A DNA stretch of 64,000 nt from Devosia naphthalenivorans (GTDB taxonomy: Bacteria; Pseudomonadota; Alphaproteobacteria; Rhizobiales; Devosiaceae), in assembly GCF_003056355.1 (NCBI RefSeq), contig NZ_PYVW01000002.1, positions 124,001-188,000 on the forward strand. Direction: 5' to 3'. Made by a program: the position numbers and the translations under genes. The notes under the pieces are model-generated. The model saw only the letters and a program-made list of their open reading frames with translations. It made no database searches and was not told where the DNA came from. Positions 26,457-34,773 of this stretch are shown here, in pieces; the stretch's first letter is position 1; every line of letters begins with the position of its first letter.

Positions 26457-26503
26457 ATTCCCGCACCGACCGTTCGTCGCGACCGCGCAGCATGTGCGGG
26501 AAT
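26457..26503. repeat. 10-bp inverted repeat (ATTCCCGCAC / GTGCGGGAAT)
   Basis: Perfect arms at 26457-26466 and 26494-26503, set between C-rich and G-rich flanks. It resembles the ATTCCCGC/GCGGGAAT hairpins at 41532 and 52662 and is probably another dispersed palindrome. Confidence 0.6.
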
Positions 26504-26594
26504 GGGGGGATGATGACATGACGCCGTGGGTGGGGGGAGAAGGGGGATAAGTTAGGTCCTTTTCCCTTGTGGCTTCCACACCCACTGGCGTTTC

Positions 26595-26665
26595 CCCCGG
26601 ACTTGATCCGGGGTCTCTCGTCGCTTGTGCCGTGGGGAGAGTGGCCCTCGGGTCGAGCCCGAGGG
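26595..26665. repeat. 72-bp double-palindrome repeat, family 1, copy B
   Basis: CCCCGGACTTGATCCGGGG at 26595-26613 and CCCTCGGGTCGAGCCCGAGGG at 26645-26665, with a GTGCCGTGGGGAGAGTGG-type spacer. Same layout as copies at 5663 and 53272. Confidence 0.82.
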
Positions 26666-26736
26666 AAACATCTGTGGGTGGGTGGGAGGGATTGTGCCAT
26701 ACACGATTGGGGAGTGAGGCGGTGTGCTTCTCGTAA

Positions 26737-26768
26737 CAAAAAAGGCGGGCACTGGGCCCGCCTTTGTC
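26737..26768 (-). terminator. Rho-independent terminator of rpoH
   Basis: On the minus strand, AAAGGCGGGC-CCAGT-GCCCGCCTTTTTTGTT: a 10-bp stem with a run of T, starting about 17 bp after the rpoH stop. Confidence 0.9.
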
Positions 26769-26785
26769 ATTCGATCATTTAACGC

Positions 26786-27655
26786 CTAGTTTGCGTTCGC
26801 CGCTTCCTTGACGGCGTCCTGCACTTTTTCGAAGGCGCGGACTTCGATCTGGCGGATGCGTTCGCGGCTGACTTCGTATTGCTGGGCCAGCTCTTCGAGG
26901 GTCGAGGGGTTTTCCTGGAGGCGGCGGGCATGGAAGATGGCGCGTTCGCGCTCGTTGAGCACGTCCATCGCGTTGTTCAGCAAGCCCATGCGTTCGGAAT
27001 ATTCCTCGCTTTCGCCCAGCTTGGTTTCAGCGCTCGGCGTGTCGTCGACGAGCCAGTCCTGCCATTCCGATGAGCCTTCATCAGCCCGCATGGGCGAGTT
27101 GAGCGAGGCATCGCCGGAGAGGCGGGCGTTCATCGAGACCACGTCGTCTTCGGTTACCTTGAGCGTGGTCGCGATCTGCTTGATCTGGTCGGGATGGAGT
27201 GCACCATCGTCCAGGGCCGCGATCTGTCCCTTCACCTTGCGCAGGTTAAAGAACAGGCGCTTCTGGGCGGCGGTGGTGCCGATCTTGACCAGGCTCCAGC
27301 TGCGCAGGACATATTCCTGGATGGCGGCGCGGATCCACCACATCGCATAGGTCGCCAGGCGGAAGCCCTTGTCGGGCTCAAAGCGCTTGACTGCATGCAT
27401 CAGGCCGACATTGCCCTCGGAAATCACTTCCGAGATGGGCAAGCCATAGCCGCGATAGCCCATGGCGATCTTGGCCACGAGACGCAGATGCGAGGTAATC
27501 AGTTTCTGGGCAGCGCCGGGATCGGCATGTTCCTTGTAGCGCTTGGCCAGCATGAATTCTTCATCCGGTTCCAGCATCGGGAACTTGCGGATTTCCTGAA
27601 GATAACGGCTCAGCCCGCCTTCGGCTGAGAGGGTTGGAAGATTGGTCTGGGCCAT
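26786..27655 (-). CDS. rpoH: RNA polymerase sigma-32 factor
   Basis: 289 residues, typical RpoH length. Region 2 shows NVGLMHAVKRFEPDKGFRLATYAMWWIRAAIQEY, in which the -10 recognition helix is evident; the RpoH box region QKRLFFNLRK is characteristic of heat-shock sigmas and absent from RpoD. Region 4 ends with ERIRQIEVRAFEKVQ. Directs transcription of chaperone and protease genes on protein-misfolding stress. Start ATG at 27655 with AAGGGGTG upstream. Terminator downstream is clear. Confidence 0.96.
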   Translation of the reverse strand: MAQTNLPTLSAEGGLSRYLQEIRKFPMLEPDEEFMLAKRYKEHADPGAAQKLITSHLRLVAKIAMGYRGYGLPISEVISEGNVGLMHAVKRFEPDKGFRLATYAMWWIRAAIQEYVLRSWSLVKIGTTAAQKRLFFNLRKVKGQIAALDDGALHPDQIKQIATTLKVTEDDVVSMNARLSGDASLNSPMRADEGSSEWQDWLVDDTPSAETKLGESEEYSERMGLLNNAMDVLNERERAIFHARRLQENPSTLEELAQQYEVSRERIRQIEVRAFEKVQDAVKEAANAN

Positions 27656-27933
27656 TTATTGCACCCCTTTCATGTTCCCCCGAGACGAGGACACCAGATT
27701 TGCGAAAGCCCACGCAAACCGAATAGCGCCCTCGAGGGCAGATAGCCTGGCCGATGTTCACTCGACCCATCGGCAAACTACGATGAATATATAATCGGCA
27801 ATTTGGCGATTGTAAGAGGACCAAACCGCCAAAACGGTTACAAATCGGCAAGGATCAGCCGAATATCGGGATTTTGCCCTTGGTATCAATACGTCCCAGT
27901 GCAAGGTCTGGTTCATTCACCATGCAGTGAGGG
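27656..27933. promoter_or_regulatory. rpoH upstream region with three spaced direct repeats ATCGGCAA
   Basis: 278 bp between rpoH and the pseudouridine synthase gene. ATCGGCAA occurs at 27769-27776, 27794-27801 and 27844-27851, spaced 25 and 50 bp, about helix-phased. An AT-rich core, TATATAAT-like, lies around 27787-27794. No coding frame is credible here. Possible binding sites for a regulator of rpoH; no such regulator is identified. Confidence 0.35.
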
Positions 27934-28962
27934 CTAGCGCGCAAAGGCCTTGTTATAGTTCTCCAGAGCCTCCTGCAATGCCTCCAGATCGGGCGGCAGG
28001 GGGGCTTCGAAGAACATTTCCTCCTTTGTGACGGGGTGCTCGAAGCCCAGCTCGGCCGCATGCAGCGCCTGGCGGCCAAGTGCTACAAGCGGCTCGACGA
28101 CGTCGGCGGGCAGCTTGTTGATCTTGGTCGCGTAACCTGAAGCATAGACCGCATCGGCGACCAAAGGATGGCCGATATGGGCCATGTGGACGCGGATCTG
28201 GTGGGTGCGGCCGGTTTCGAGGTGGCATTGCACCCGGGTGATGTCCCAGCCCTCGTCGCCGAAGCGCTGTTCCACGAAATAGTGGGTGATCGCTTCGCGT
28301 CCATCCTTGCGCACGGCCTGCTTGAGCCGGTTGTTCTGGTCGCGTCCGAGCGGGGCATTGACCGTGCCCTTGCCAGTTTCAGTCGAGCCCCAGACAAAGG
28401 CGAGATAGGCGCGATGCAGCGGGCCGGTACGGCCGTGATCGGCGAACTGCTCGGAGAGGTGCTTATGCGCCTTTTCGGTCTTGGCGGCGACCATGACGCC
28501 GGAGGTGTCACGATCTAGACGATGCACTATGCCGGGGCGCTTGACGCCGCCAATGCCGACGAGGCTATCGCCGCAATGGAACAGCAAGGCATTGACCAGA
28601 GTGCCGCTGGGCGAGCCGGGGGCAGGGTGCACCACCATGCCGACGGGCTTGTTGATGACGATAAGCTGGTCGTCCTCATAGAGGATGTCGAGCGGAATAT
28701 CCTCGGGCAGCGGTTCGGCATCTTCTGGGGGTGGGGCAAGAAGAGTGATTGTCTCGCCCGCGGTAAGCCGGTATTTGGGCTCGCTGACGGTTTGGCCGTC
28801 GATGGTGACGGCGCCGGTCAGGATCAGATCCTTGATCCGGTTGCGGCTCAACACATTGTGAGCCCTGGCCAGCACGGCATCAAGCCGCCCGCCGGCCATG
28901 TCGGCGTCAACGACGACTTCGACTTCGTCGACCTCGAACTCCAGTGCGGTATTATCGGCCAT
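27934..28962 (-). CDS. rluD: RluA/RluD-family 23S rRNA pseudouridine synthase
   Basis: 342 residues from ATG 28962. N-terminal S4 RNA-binding domain (about 15-80, GGRLDAVLARAHNVLSRNRI), then the catalytic domain with LYEDDQLIVINKPVGMVVHP and the active-site motif HRLDRDTSG (catalytic D150). MEKAHKHLSEQF-like and GRTHQIRVHMAHIGHPL segments are typical. Isomerises uridines in helix 69 of 23S rRNA if it is RluD; other RluA-family targets cannot be excluded. An open frame extends to 29076 but enters the divergent gene. Its start codon shares bases with that of the divergent gene (CATG at 28960-28963). Confidence 0.88.
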   Translation of the reverse strand: MADNTALEFEVDEVEVVVDADMAGGRLDAVLARAHNVLSRNRIKDLILTGAVTIDGQTVSEPKYRLTAGETITLLAPPPEDAEPLPEDIPLDILYEDDQLIVINKPVGMVVHPAPGSPSGTLVNALLFHCGDSLVGIGGVKRPGIVHRLDRDTSGVMVAAKTEKAHKHLSEQFADHGRTGPLHRAYLAFVWGSTETGKGTVNAPLGRDQNNRLKQAVRKDGREAITHYFVEQRFGDEGWDITRVQCHLETGRTHQIRVHMAHIGHPLVADAVYASGYATKINKLPADVVEPLVALGRQALHAAELGFEHPVTKEEMFFEAPLPPDLEALQEALENYNKAFAR

Positions 28963-29311
28963 GAGCAATCCTAACGAGAACGGGCCTAGCGGCCCCAAAG
29001 CGGATGAGCCGCTATCCCCCGAGGCGCTGGCCATGTTCAGCAAGGCGCGCCGTTCGTTCGGGATATCGATCGGCATCCTGTTGCTGGGCTTTATGGCGAT
29101 TGGCTTCGCCCTTGTCTATCGTGTGATGCGCGATGCACCCCCGCCCGCTATCGCGGAAGCGGTCAGTTTGCCGGCCGATGCCCAGGTGGTCTCGGCGCTG
29201 GTCAGCGAAGGGCAGATCAACGTGACCTATACTGTGGGTGGCGTAACGACGCTGGCGCTGTTCGATCTGGCGACGGGTGAGATGAACCGCAGCGTGGTAA
29301 TCGGCAACTAG
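28961..29311 (+). CDS. Small single-pass membrane protein
   Basis: 116 residues: a polar N-terminus (about 1-35), one transmembrane helix (SIGILLLGFMAIGFALVYRV, about 35-56), and a short periplasmic beta-rich tail with VSALVSEGQINVTYTVGG. It may belong to a DUF described only in alphaproteobacteria (possibly DUF6476). No ribosome binding site precedes ATG 28961, which overlaps the divergent start codon. Its stop overlaps that of the next convergent gene (CTAG at 29308-29311). Function unknown. Confidence 0.7.
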   Translation: MSNPNENGPSGPKADEPLSPEALAMFSKARRSFGISIGILLLGFMAIGFALVYRVMRDAPPPAIAEAVSLPADAQVVSALVSEGQINVTYTVGGVTTLALFDLATGEMNRSVVIGN

Positions 29312-30261
29312 CGTCCCCGGATTTCCTGCAGCGCGGCCATGCGGTTCGACACGGCGCTTGAGCGTTCGCTCGTGGTGTCCGGGGGAGGATCGGTCAGGCT
29401 GTCGCCGTCATCGGCGAAGCGCTGGACGCGGTCGAACAGGCTTTCGCTCTCGCCGCTGCCGGTATTGTCGGTTTCCACGGCATAGACGAGGCGGCTGACA
29501 TTGGCCGCGATGTTGTTGAGCTTTTCGCGCAAGGCGGCTTCATCAGCGGTGTCATTGTCCCAATCGGTCAGGATGGTGTTTTCCACATCGGCCACCTTGC
29601 TGCGCAAGGCGCCCAATTCTTCCTCCTGGGTCAGCTCGTCCGCCAAAAGCGGCTCGTTGTGGCCGGGGGTGATTTCCACCACCTGTCCGGTTTCGGCCAG
29701 AAGGGCGCTGAGCCGGTTTTCCGCGCTGGCAATGCGGGCTTGGGCGGTCAGGACATCTTCCAGCTCGGGTGGGGTGCTGTCCTCGTCGGCTGGAGGGGGC
29801 TCGCGTAGCGCGGCCAGTTCCTGGGTGCGCACCTCCAGATCGCGTTCCCGCATGCGCAGCTTTTGCGCCAGATCGGTGTTCTCGCGCTCGAGTTCTCCGA
29901 GACGCGACTGCAGCTCGACAGCGCGGGTTTCCAGATCCTGCACGATGGCCTCGTGCTTGGTGCGTTCGGCGTTAAGCACGCCGAGATCGCTGCGCGCCTG
30001 GTTGAACTCGCCCAATTGCTCGGCAAGCTTGCCGCGCAGCGCCTCGATGGTCATTTCGAGGCGCCGCGTGGTCAGCGCGAATTCGGCGCGCAACTGATCC
30101 TTGTCGGCGCGAAATTCCGCCATGGTGATCGGCGTTGCAGCCTCGATGCGGCGCTTGGTGAGGCGTACTGCGCGCTTCCAGACGGCGGGCAGGATGATCA
30201 ATGCGATCAGCCCTGCAACCAGCACGCCCAGCGCGAAGTACATCATGTTCTCGATCAGCAT
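29308..30261 (-). CDS. Membrane-anchored coiled-coil protein
   Basis: 317 residues from ATG 30261. One N-terminal transmembrane helix (MMYFALGVLVAGLIALIILPAVW), then about 150 residues of heptad-rich coiled coil (RLEMTIEALRGKLAEQL through LEVRTQELAAL) and an acidic, less ordered C-terminus. Topology implies a cytoplasmic coiled coil anchored to the inner membrane. Similar proteins are annotated only as hypothetical in related bacteria. An upstream in-frame start at 30315 adds 18 residues without membrane character. Function unknown. Confidence 0.75.
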   Translation of the reverse strand: MLIENMMYFALGVLVAGLIALIILPAVWKRAVRLTKRRIEAATPITMAEFRADKDQLRAEFALTTRRLEMTIEALRGKLAEQLGEFNQARSDLGVLNAERTKHEAIVQDLETRAVELQSRLGELERENTDLAQKLRMRERDLEVRTQELAALREPPPADEDSTPPELEDVLTAQARIASAENRLSALLAETGQVVEITPGHNEPLLADELTQEEELGALRSKVADVENTILTDWDNDTADEAALREKLNNIAANVSRLVYAVETDNTGSGESESLFDRVQRFADDGDSLTDPPPDTTSERSSAVSNRMAALQEIRGR

Positions 30262-30458
30262 GGGCTGAGCTCCAAACGCGCGCCCGACACATGGGGCGGA
30301 ATTTTTCCTTGGCACAGGGGCCAGGGCCGATGTGACTTGTCGTTTTATCCCACATGCAGGTCAACAATGCATCAATGGCTGTTTTGTGACTGCAAAGGAA
30401 TCTTTGCAAAGGAATGTTTGCAGACTTATGCTGAGGCTCATCTGAAGAAGGGGTTGCC

Positions 30459-31040
30459 ATGCGCAAGGTCAGCAATGTCGTGCCCGATGCAACCGCGCTC
30501 AAGGCACTGGCGCATCCGGTGCGGCTGCGCATGTTGGGAATGTTGCGGATCGACGGACCTGCGACTGCAACACAATTGGCGGGGCGGCTGGGTCTTAACA
30601 GCGGCGCCACCAGCTACCATCTGCGCCAATTGGCCCAGCACGGCTTTATCGAGGATGCACCGGGTCCATCGCGACGGGAACGCTGGTGGCGAGCCCGCCA
30701 CGAGACGACGTCGGTGCTAAGTGCCAGTGCAAGCGGGGAAGACCTTGAGCTGGGCGTGGCGTTTACCCAGGCGGCGCTGTCCGGACAGGTTAGCCAGATG
30801 CAGCAGGCCGTGGAGGAATATGCGCGACTTCCCGAAGCGTGGCGCAAGGCCAGCACGGCAAGTGACCTGACCATTCCGCTGACGGCCAGCGAGGCCGACG
30901 CCCTGACGGCCAAGATCATGGATCTGTTGTGGGAGGCGATGCGCAATGCGCCCCCGCTTGGGGAAAAGCTGGAAGGGGGCAGGGAGCCTTTTTCGCTCAT
31001 TCTGCACGCGTTTCCCTATCCGGGACGGCTGGGCAAGTGA
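30459..31040 (+). CDS. ArsR-type helix-turn-helix regulator
   Basis: 193 residues. Winged helix-turn-helix in the first 80: LKALAHPVRLRMLGML, TATQLAGRLGLNSGATSYHL (recognition helix) and LAQHGFIED. No cysteine metal site is visible, so it is not a classic metal sensor. The C-terminal half is helical and may bind a ligand. The start ATG at 30459 follows GAAGAAGGGGTTGCC. It overlaps the downstream MFS transporter gene by 4 bp and most likely controls it, a common ArsR-MFS arrangement. Confidence 0.85.
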   Translation: MRKVSNVVPDATALKALAHPVRLRMLGMLRIDGPATATQLAGRLGLNSGATSYHLRQLAQHGFIEDAPGPSRRERWWRARHETTSVLSASASGEDLELGVAFTQAALSGQVSQMQQAVEEYARLPEAWRKASTASDLTIPLTASEADALTAKIMDLLWEAMRNAPPLGEKLEGGREPFSLILHAFPYPGRLGK

Positions 31041-32251
31041 CCGGGCGGCCGTTTCTGACGCTTGCGGTGGCTGAGGCGCTGTCGCTGTCGGGAACGAGAC
31101 TTTCGACCATCGCCATTCCCTGGCTGGTGCTGAGCACCACTGGAGACGCCATGCAGACCGGCCTTGTCGCCATGGCCGAGATGCTGCCCTACGTCGTGGC
31201 CAAGGCGGTGGGCGGGCCATTGATCGACCGGCTGGGTGCGCGATCCATGGCGATTGCCTGCGATCTGGGTTGCGTGCTGGTGGTGGGCCTGGTGCCGCTA
31301 CTGCATGGGCTGGGCCTGCTCAGCGTGCCGGTGCTGCTGCCGATCGTGTTCCTGCTCGGCGTGTTGCGTGGCCCATCCGACGCGGCAAAACAGTCGCTGG
31401 TGCCGCAAGTGGCGGTGGCTGCCGGCTTGCCGCTCGAACGGGTGACGGGGGTGGTCGGCGCTATCGAACGGCTGGCATCCACTGCGGGCGCAGCGGGAGC
31501 GGGGGCGTTGATCGGCTGGATCGGGGCGGTCGAGGCGCTCTGGGTGAATGCAGCAACCTTCGGGTTTGCTGCGCTGGTGCTGCTGGTTGGCCTTGCTAGG
31601 GGAGCGAAAGCCGAGGGCCATCCGCAGCGCCGCTCTTACCGGCAGGATTTTGCCGAAGGTTGGCGTTTTCTGAGATCCGATGCGGTGCTGATGGGGATCG
31701 TCATCATGGTGGCGGCAACCAATCTGCTAGACCAGGCCTATGCCACTGTGCTGCTGCCGGTCTGGACGCAGCAATCGGGACACGGCCCGGCGCTGCTGGG
31801 CATGATGTTCGCGGCTTTCGCGGGTGCGTCCATGCTTGGCGCCATCATAGCCGCGATGATCGGGGAGAAGCTGCCGCGACTGCTGGTCTACACAGTCGCT
31901 TTTCTCCTGACCGGTTTCCCTCGCTTTGTGGTGTTTGCTGTCGAGGCGCCGCTATGGGGGATTTTTGCGGTGTTGGTGACGGCGGGGTTTGCTTCGGGGT
32001 TCCTCAACCCGATCCTCTCCGCCGTGATGTTCGAGCGTATTCCCGCAGCGCTGGTGGGGCGGGTGACTTCGATTTATGGCGCGCTGTGCTGGGCGCTGAT
32101 TCCGTTAGGCGGGCTCGTCGGCGGGGCGCTGATCGGTCTGGTGGGACTTGCGCCGGCGTTTGTGCTGATGGGACTGGCCTATCTGGCGGCGACACTCCTG
32201 CCGCTGATGCGCAGGAGCTTTCGCGGTTTCGCCCGACCGGTACTGCCCTAG
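31037..32251 (+). CDS. MFS transporter
   Basis: 404 residues from GTG 31037, which overlaps the regulator's stop codon (GTGA), a translational coupling that decides this start. About twelve membrane helices; family landmarks are LSTIAIPWLVLSTTGD (helix 1), GGPLIDRLGARSMAI (the loop 2-3 motif) and FLRSDAVLMGIVI in the second half. It resembles the macrolide/enterobactin-exporter branch. Likely a drug or metabolite exporter under control of the ArsR-type protein. Its stop is one base from the convergent eipA stop. Confidence 0.87.
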   Translation: MTGRPFLTLAVAEALSLSGTRLSTIAIPWLVLSTTGDAMQTGLVAMAEMLPYVVAKAVGGPLIDRLGARSMAIACDLGCVLVVGLVPLLHGLGLLSVPVLLPIVFLLGVLRGPSDAAKQSLVPQVAVAAGLPLERVTGVVGAIERLASTAGAAGAGALIGWIGAVEALWVNAATFGFAALVLLVGLARGAKAEGHPQRRSYRQDFAEGWRFLRSDAVLMGIVIMVAATNLLDQAYATVLLPVWTQQSGHGPALLGMMFAAFAGASMLGAIIAAMIGEKLPRLLVYTVAFLLTGFPRFVVFAVEAPLWGIFAVLVTAGFASGFLNPILSAVMFERIPAALVGRVTSIYGALCWALIPLGGLVGGALIGLVGLAPAFVLMGLAYLAATLLPLMRRSFRGFARPVLP

Positions 32252-32252
32252 C

Positions 32253-32822
32253 TCAGAAGGGGTTCCAGGTGGGCTGGTTGGTGAAATTGAGGTAGCCGAT
32301 ATTGACGCCCAACCGGGCACCGACGCCTGAGCGGATCGGCACCATGACAACAGGGCCACGCTTGATCACCGTCATGCCGAAGCCGCCCAGCACATACGCT
32401 GATCCATTTACCCCGGCGTAGCGGCCCAGGACGTCGCCGATCTGGTTTAGGTTATAGACCAGCATCATGACCTTGGAGCCATCCCCCCCGATATCGAAGC
32501 CGAGGGAGGGGCCTTGCCAATAGACGGCGTATTGGCCGGCATTGCGGGTGTAAACAGTGCCTTCGCCGTAACGCGCACCGGCAAACAGGGCGCCGCCCGC
32601 GTCTTCGCCCAGAATATAGCCGTTGGGCAGGCCGAATTCGCTGACGGCACGCTCGACCAGCGACGCAAGGCCTTGGGACGCGCTGCCGAAGAACTCGCGG
32701 CCGCTTTCGACCAGTTCTTCGCCGGAATAGGTATCACTGAGCGAGCCTTGGGCAAAGGCTGCCGGCACGGGAGCGACAATGGAGGCCAGCAGGGCAAGGA
32801 GGAGGGCAAGGCGCTTGATCAT
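32253..32822 (-). CDS. eipA: EipA family periplasmic protein (DUF1134)
   Basis: 189 residues with signal peptide (LALLLALLASIVAPVPAAFA, cleavage before QGSL). The mature domain is a compact beta-barrel-like DUF1134 fold: LPNGYILGEDAGGALFAGARYGEG, YWQGPSLGFDIGGDGSKVM, VLGGFGMTVIKRGPVVMVPI. In Brucella the DUF1134 protein EipA supports cell-envelope integrity and is linked to LPS O-antigen; a similar periplasmic role is inferred here. Length and motif order match. Confidence 0.85.
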   Translation of the reverse strand: MIKRLALLLALLASIVAPVPAAFAQGSLSDTYSGEELVESGREFFGSASQGLASLVERAVSEFGLPNGYILGEDAGGALFAGARYGEGTVYTRNAGQYAVYWQGPSLGFDIGGDGSKVMMLVYNLNQIGDVLGRYAGVNGSAYVLGGFGMTVIKRGPVVMVPIRSGVGARLGVNIGYLNFTNQPTWNPF

Positions 32823-32931
32823 CTGGGATCTCCTGGGATCGCGGCGAGGCAGGCAGTTACGGTCTCGTTAAGGCTTGGGCCCTAGTTTTACGTCACGACA
32901 CCGCACGTCCGGCCTGCCGATCATTGGACCA

Positions 32932-33432
32932 ATGATGACGCAAACCTCTAAACAAATCTTAACCATGCTGGCCTTTGTTTTGCCCTTGTTCGGCATGGTT
33001 TCTGCCGCAATCGCGCCCTTGCAAGCGCAATCGGTGGTGACGCTGATCGTTACCGATCCGCTGACGGGCATCGCCATGTCGGGCTATGATCCGGTGAGTT
33101 ATTTCACCGAGGACAGGCCTGTCGCCGGCCGACCCGATTTCGAATTCACCTGGCAGAACGTGCCCTGGCATTTTGCGACGGCGGCTAATCGTGACGTGTT
33201 CAGCCGGGCGCCTGAAATCTATGCGCCGCAATATGGTGGGCATGACGGGATGGGCATTTCACGCGGCTTCGTGGCAGACAGCGATCCGCGGATTTATACG
33301 GTCTTCAAGCAGCGGCTCTATCTGTTCTATTCGGCAGCCAATCGGGAAGCGTTCTTGCTGGCGCCCGATGCTGCCGCGCGGACGGGGGAAGAGAAATGGG
33401 CCAGTCTTTCCCGCCAGCTTTCGGTCAACTGA
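32932..33432 (+). CDS. Secreted YHS domain-containing protein
   Basis: 166 residues from ATG 32932 (a second ATG follows directly at 32935). A hydrophobic N-terminus (LTMLAFVLPLFGMVSAAIAP) indicates a signal peptide. The YHS-like domain is evident as AMSGYDPVSYFTEDRPV, FTWQNVPWHFATAANRDVF and PEIYAPQYGGHDGMGISRG. YHS domains are thought to bind metals and occur in copper-related and redox proteins; here the domain lacks the paired cysteines. Function unknown. It is 98 bp upstream of chpT. Confidence 0.78.
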   Translation: MMTQTSKQILTMLAFVLPLFGMVSAAIAPLQAQSVVTLIVTDPLTGIAMSGYDPVSYFTEDRPVAGRPDFEFTWQNVPWHFATAANRDVFSRAPEIYAPQYGGHDGMGISRGFVADSDPRIYTVFKQRLYLFYSAANREAFLLAPDAAARTGEEKWASLSRQLSVN

Positions 33433-33530
33433 CGGCGGCCCGGTTTTTGGGGTCCACTTTTAACCTTCTCACTTTAATGTCGGCACCTAGTGATTCTTGG
33501 CGCCTTGACGCCTTACGGAGATTGTCCCCC

Positions 33531-34223
33531 ATGGCAGATATCATCGAGCTCCAGGCCACCGATCTTGCGGCCATGCTGTGCAGCCGAGTGTGCCACGATC
33601 TGATCAACCCCATCGGCGCAATCGGCAACGGGCTCGAAGTTCTGGCCGATCCCAACCAGGGGGAAATGGCCGAAGGCGCGCGGGACCTGATCGCCAGCGC
33701 CGCGCGGCAGAGCCGGGCCAAGCTTGAATTTGCGCGGCTGGCCTATGGCGCATCCTCGACGGCTGGCACCGATATCGACACGCGTGAATGCGAGCGCGTG
33801 GCGCGCATCCTGTTCGAGATCGAGAAGGCCGATCTGGAATGGAACGTGCCGCTGATCCTGTTGCCCAAGCACAAGGCCAAGCTGTTCATGAACATGCTGC
33901 TGATCGCGGCCATGTCGGTGCCGCGTGGCGGGCAGGTCACGGCCTCGATCACTGGCGAAGCAGGCAGCGAAAAATTCGAGTTCACATCCAGGAGCGACCC
34001 CGAAAAGCGGCAGAAGACGCTGATCCCGTCCGGCGCTGCCGGGCTGCTGTCGGGCATGCCCGAAGAAGGTTCGGTCGATGCACGCGGCATCCAGCCATTC
34101 TATACCGGGCTTCTGGCGCGCATGACCGATATGGAAATCGCCATCGGCATCGAGGATGCGGTGTTCTTTTTCAGGGCCACGCCGAAGGCTGTCGTTGAAG
34201 CGGCCGCCGAAGTCTCGGCATAA
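33531..34223 (+). CDS. chpT: Histidine phosphotransferase ChpT
   Basis: 230 residues from ATG 33531. Dimerisation/phosphotransfer domain carries the phosphorylated histidine H22 in SRVCHDLINPIGAIGNG, followed by a degenerate histidine kinase-like C-terminal domain without ATP-binding motifs. ChpT passes phosphate from the hybrid kinase CckA to CtrA and CpdR. CtrA is encoded about 5 kb downstream on the opposite strand. The open frame extends upstream to 33396 but overlaps the YHS gene. A GATTC methylation-type site sits at 33492-33496. Confidence 0.92.
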   Translation: MADIIELQATDLAAMLCSRVCHDLINPIGAIGNGLEVLADPNQGEMAEGARDLIASAARQSRAKLEFARLAYGASSTAGTDIDTRECERVARILFEIEKADLEWNVPLILLPKHKAKLFMNMLLIAAMSVPRGGQVTASITGEAGSEKFEFTSRSDPEKRQKTLIPSGAAGLLSGMPEEGSVDARGIQPFYTGLLARMTDMEIAIGIEDAVFFFRATPKAVVEAAAEVSA

Positions 34224-34291
34224 TGCTAACCAATCGGTAGCATGTGTGGCACATAATCGGTATGTGCGTCAGCCTCTGCGGAACCGGTTCG

Positions 34292-34651
34292 ATGAAATCC
34301 TGTCTGATCGTCGATGACTCCAGCGTCGTGCGCAAGGTCGCGCGGCGTATTCTCGAGGACATGGATTATATCGTCGAGGAAGCCGAGGACGGGCAGGAAG
34401 CCTTCGATAAATGCCGGCAGGAAATGCCCGACGCGATCCTGCTCGACTGGAGCATGCCAATCCTCAACGGGCTGGAATTCCTGAAGCTATTGCGGGGCTA
34501 TGTCGGCGGGGAAAAACCGCGGGTGGTTTATTGCACGGTCGAGAATGACATCGGTGCGATTGCCATGGCGCTGAAAGCCGGCGCCAGCGACTATATGATG
34601 AAGCCGTTTGACCGGGCGGTGCTTGAGGCGAAGTTCGAGCTGGCGGCTTGA
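34292..34651 (+). CDS. Single-domain response regulator (CheY-like)
   Basis: 119 residues from ATG 34292; a receiver domain and nothing else. Acidic pair D8-D9, phosphoacceptor D52 (LLDWSMPILNG) and K104 (MMKPFD) are all present. It lies 68 bp after chpT and is probably cotranscribed. It is neither an obvious DivK nor an obvious CpdR by sequence (the DWSMP and VYCTVEND blocks resemble CheY/PleD-like receivers). It could receive phosphate from ChpT or act in chemotaxis; function is inferred from context only. Confidence 0.85.
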   Translation: MKSCLIVDDSSVVRKVARRILEDMDYIVEEAEDGQEAFDKCRQEMPDAILLDWSMPILNGLEFLKLLRGYVGGEKPRVVYCTVENDIGAIAMALKAGASDYMMKPFDRAVLEAKFELAA

Positions 34652-34698
34652 GGGGGTCGTTCAGGTGGAAGCTGAGCGATCTGCATAGCTGATAGATC

Positions 34699-34730
34699 GC
34701 ACCCCTCACCCTAGCCCTCTCCCCTGAGGG
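34699..34730. repeat. 32-bp repeat, family 3 (single arm)
   Basis: Starts GCACCCCTCACCC and ends CTCCCCTGAGGG; identical over 32 bp to the left arm of the nested palindrome at 41445-41476. It sits between the receiver gene and the end of the sigma factor gene. Confidence 0.8.
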
Positions 34731-34773
34731 CCGAGAGGACCAGATCGCGGGCTGGGCAGGATCAGGGCCGTCC

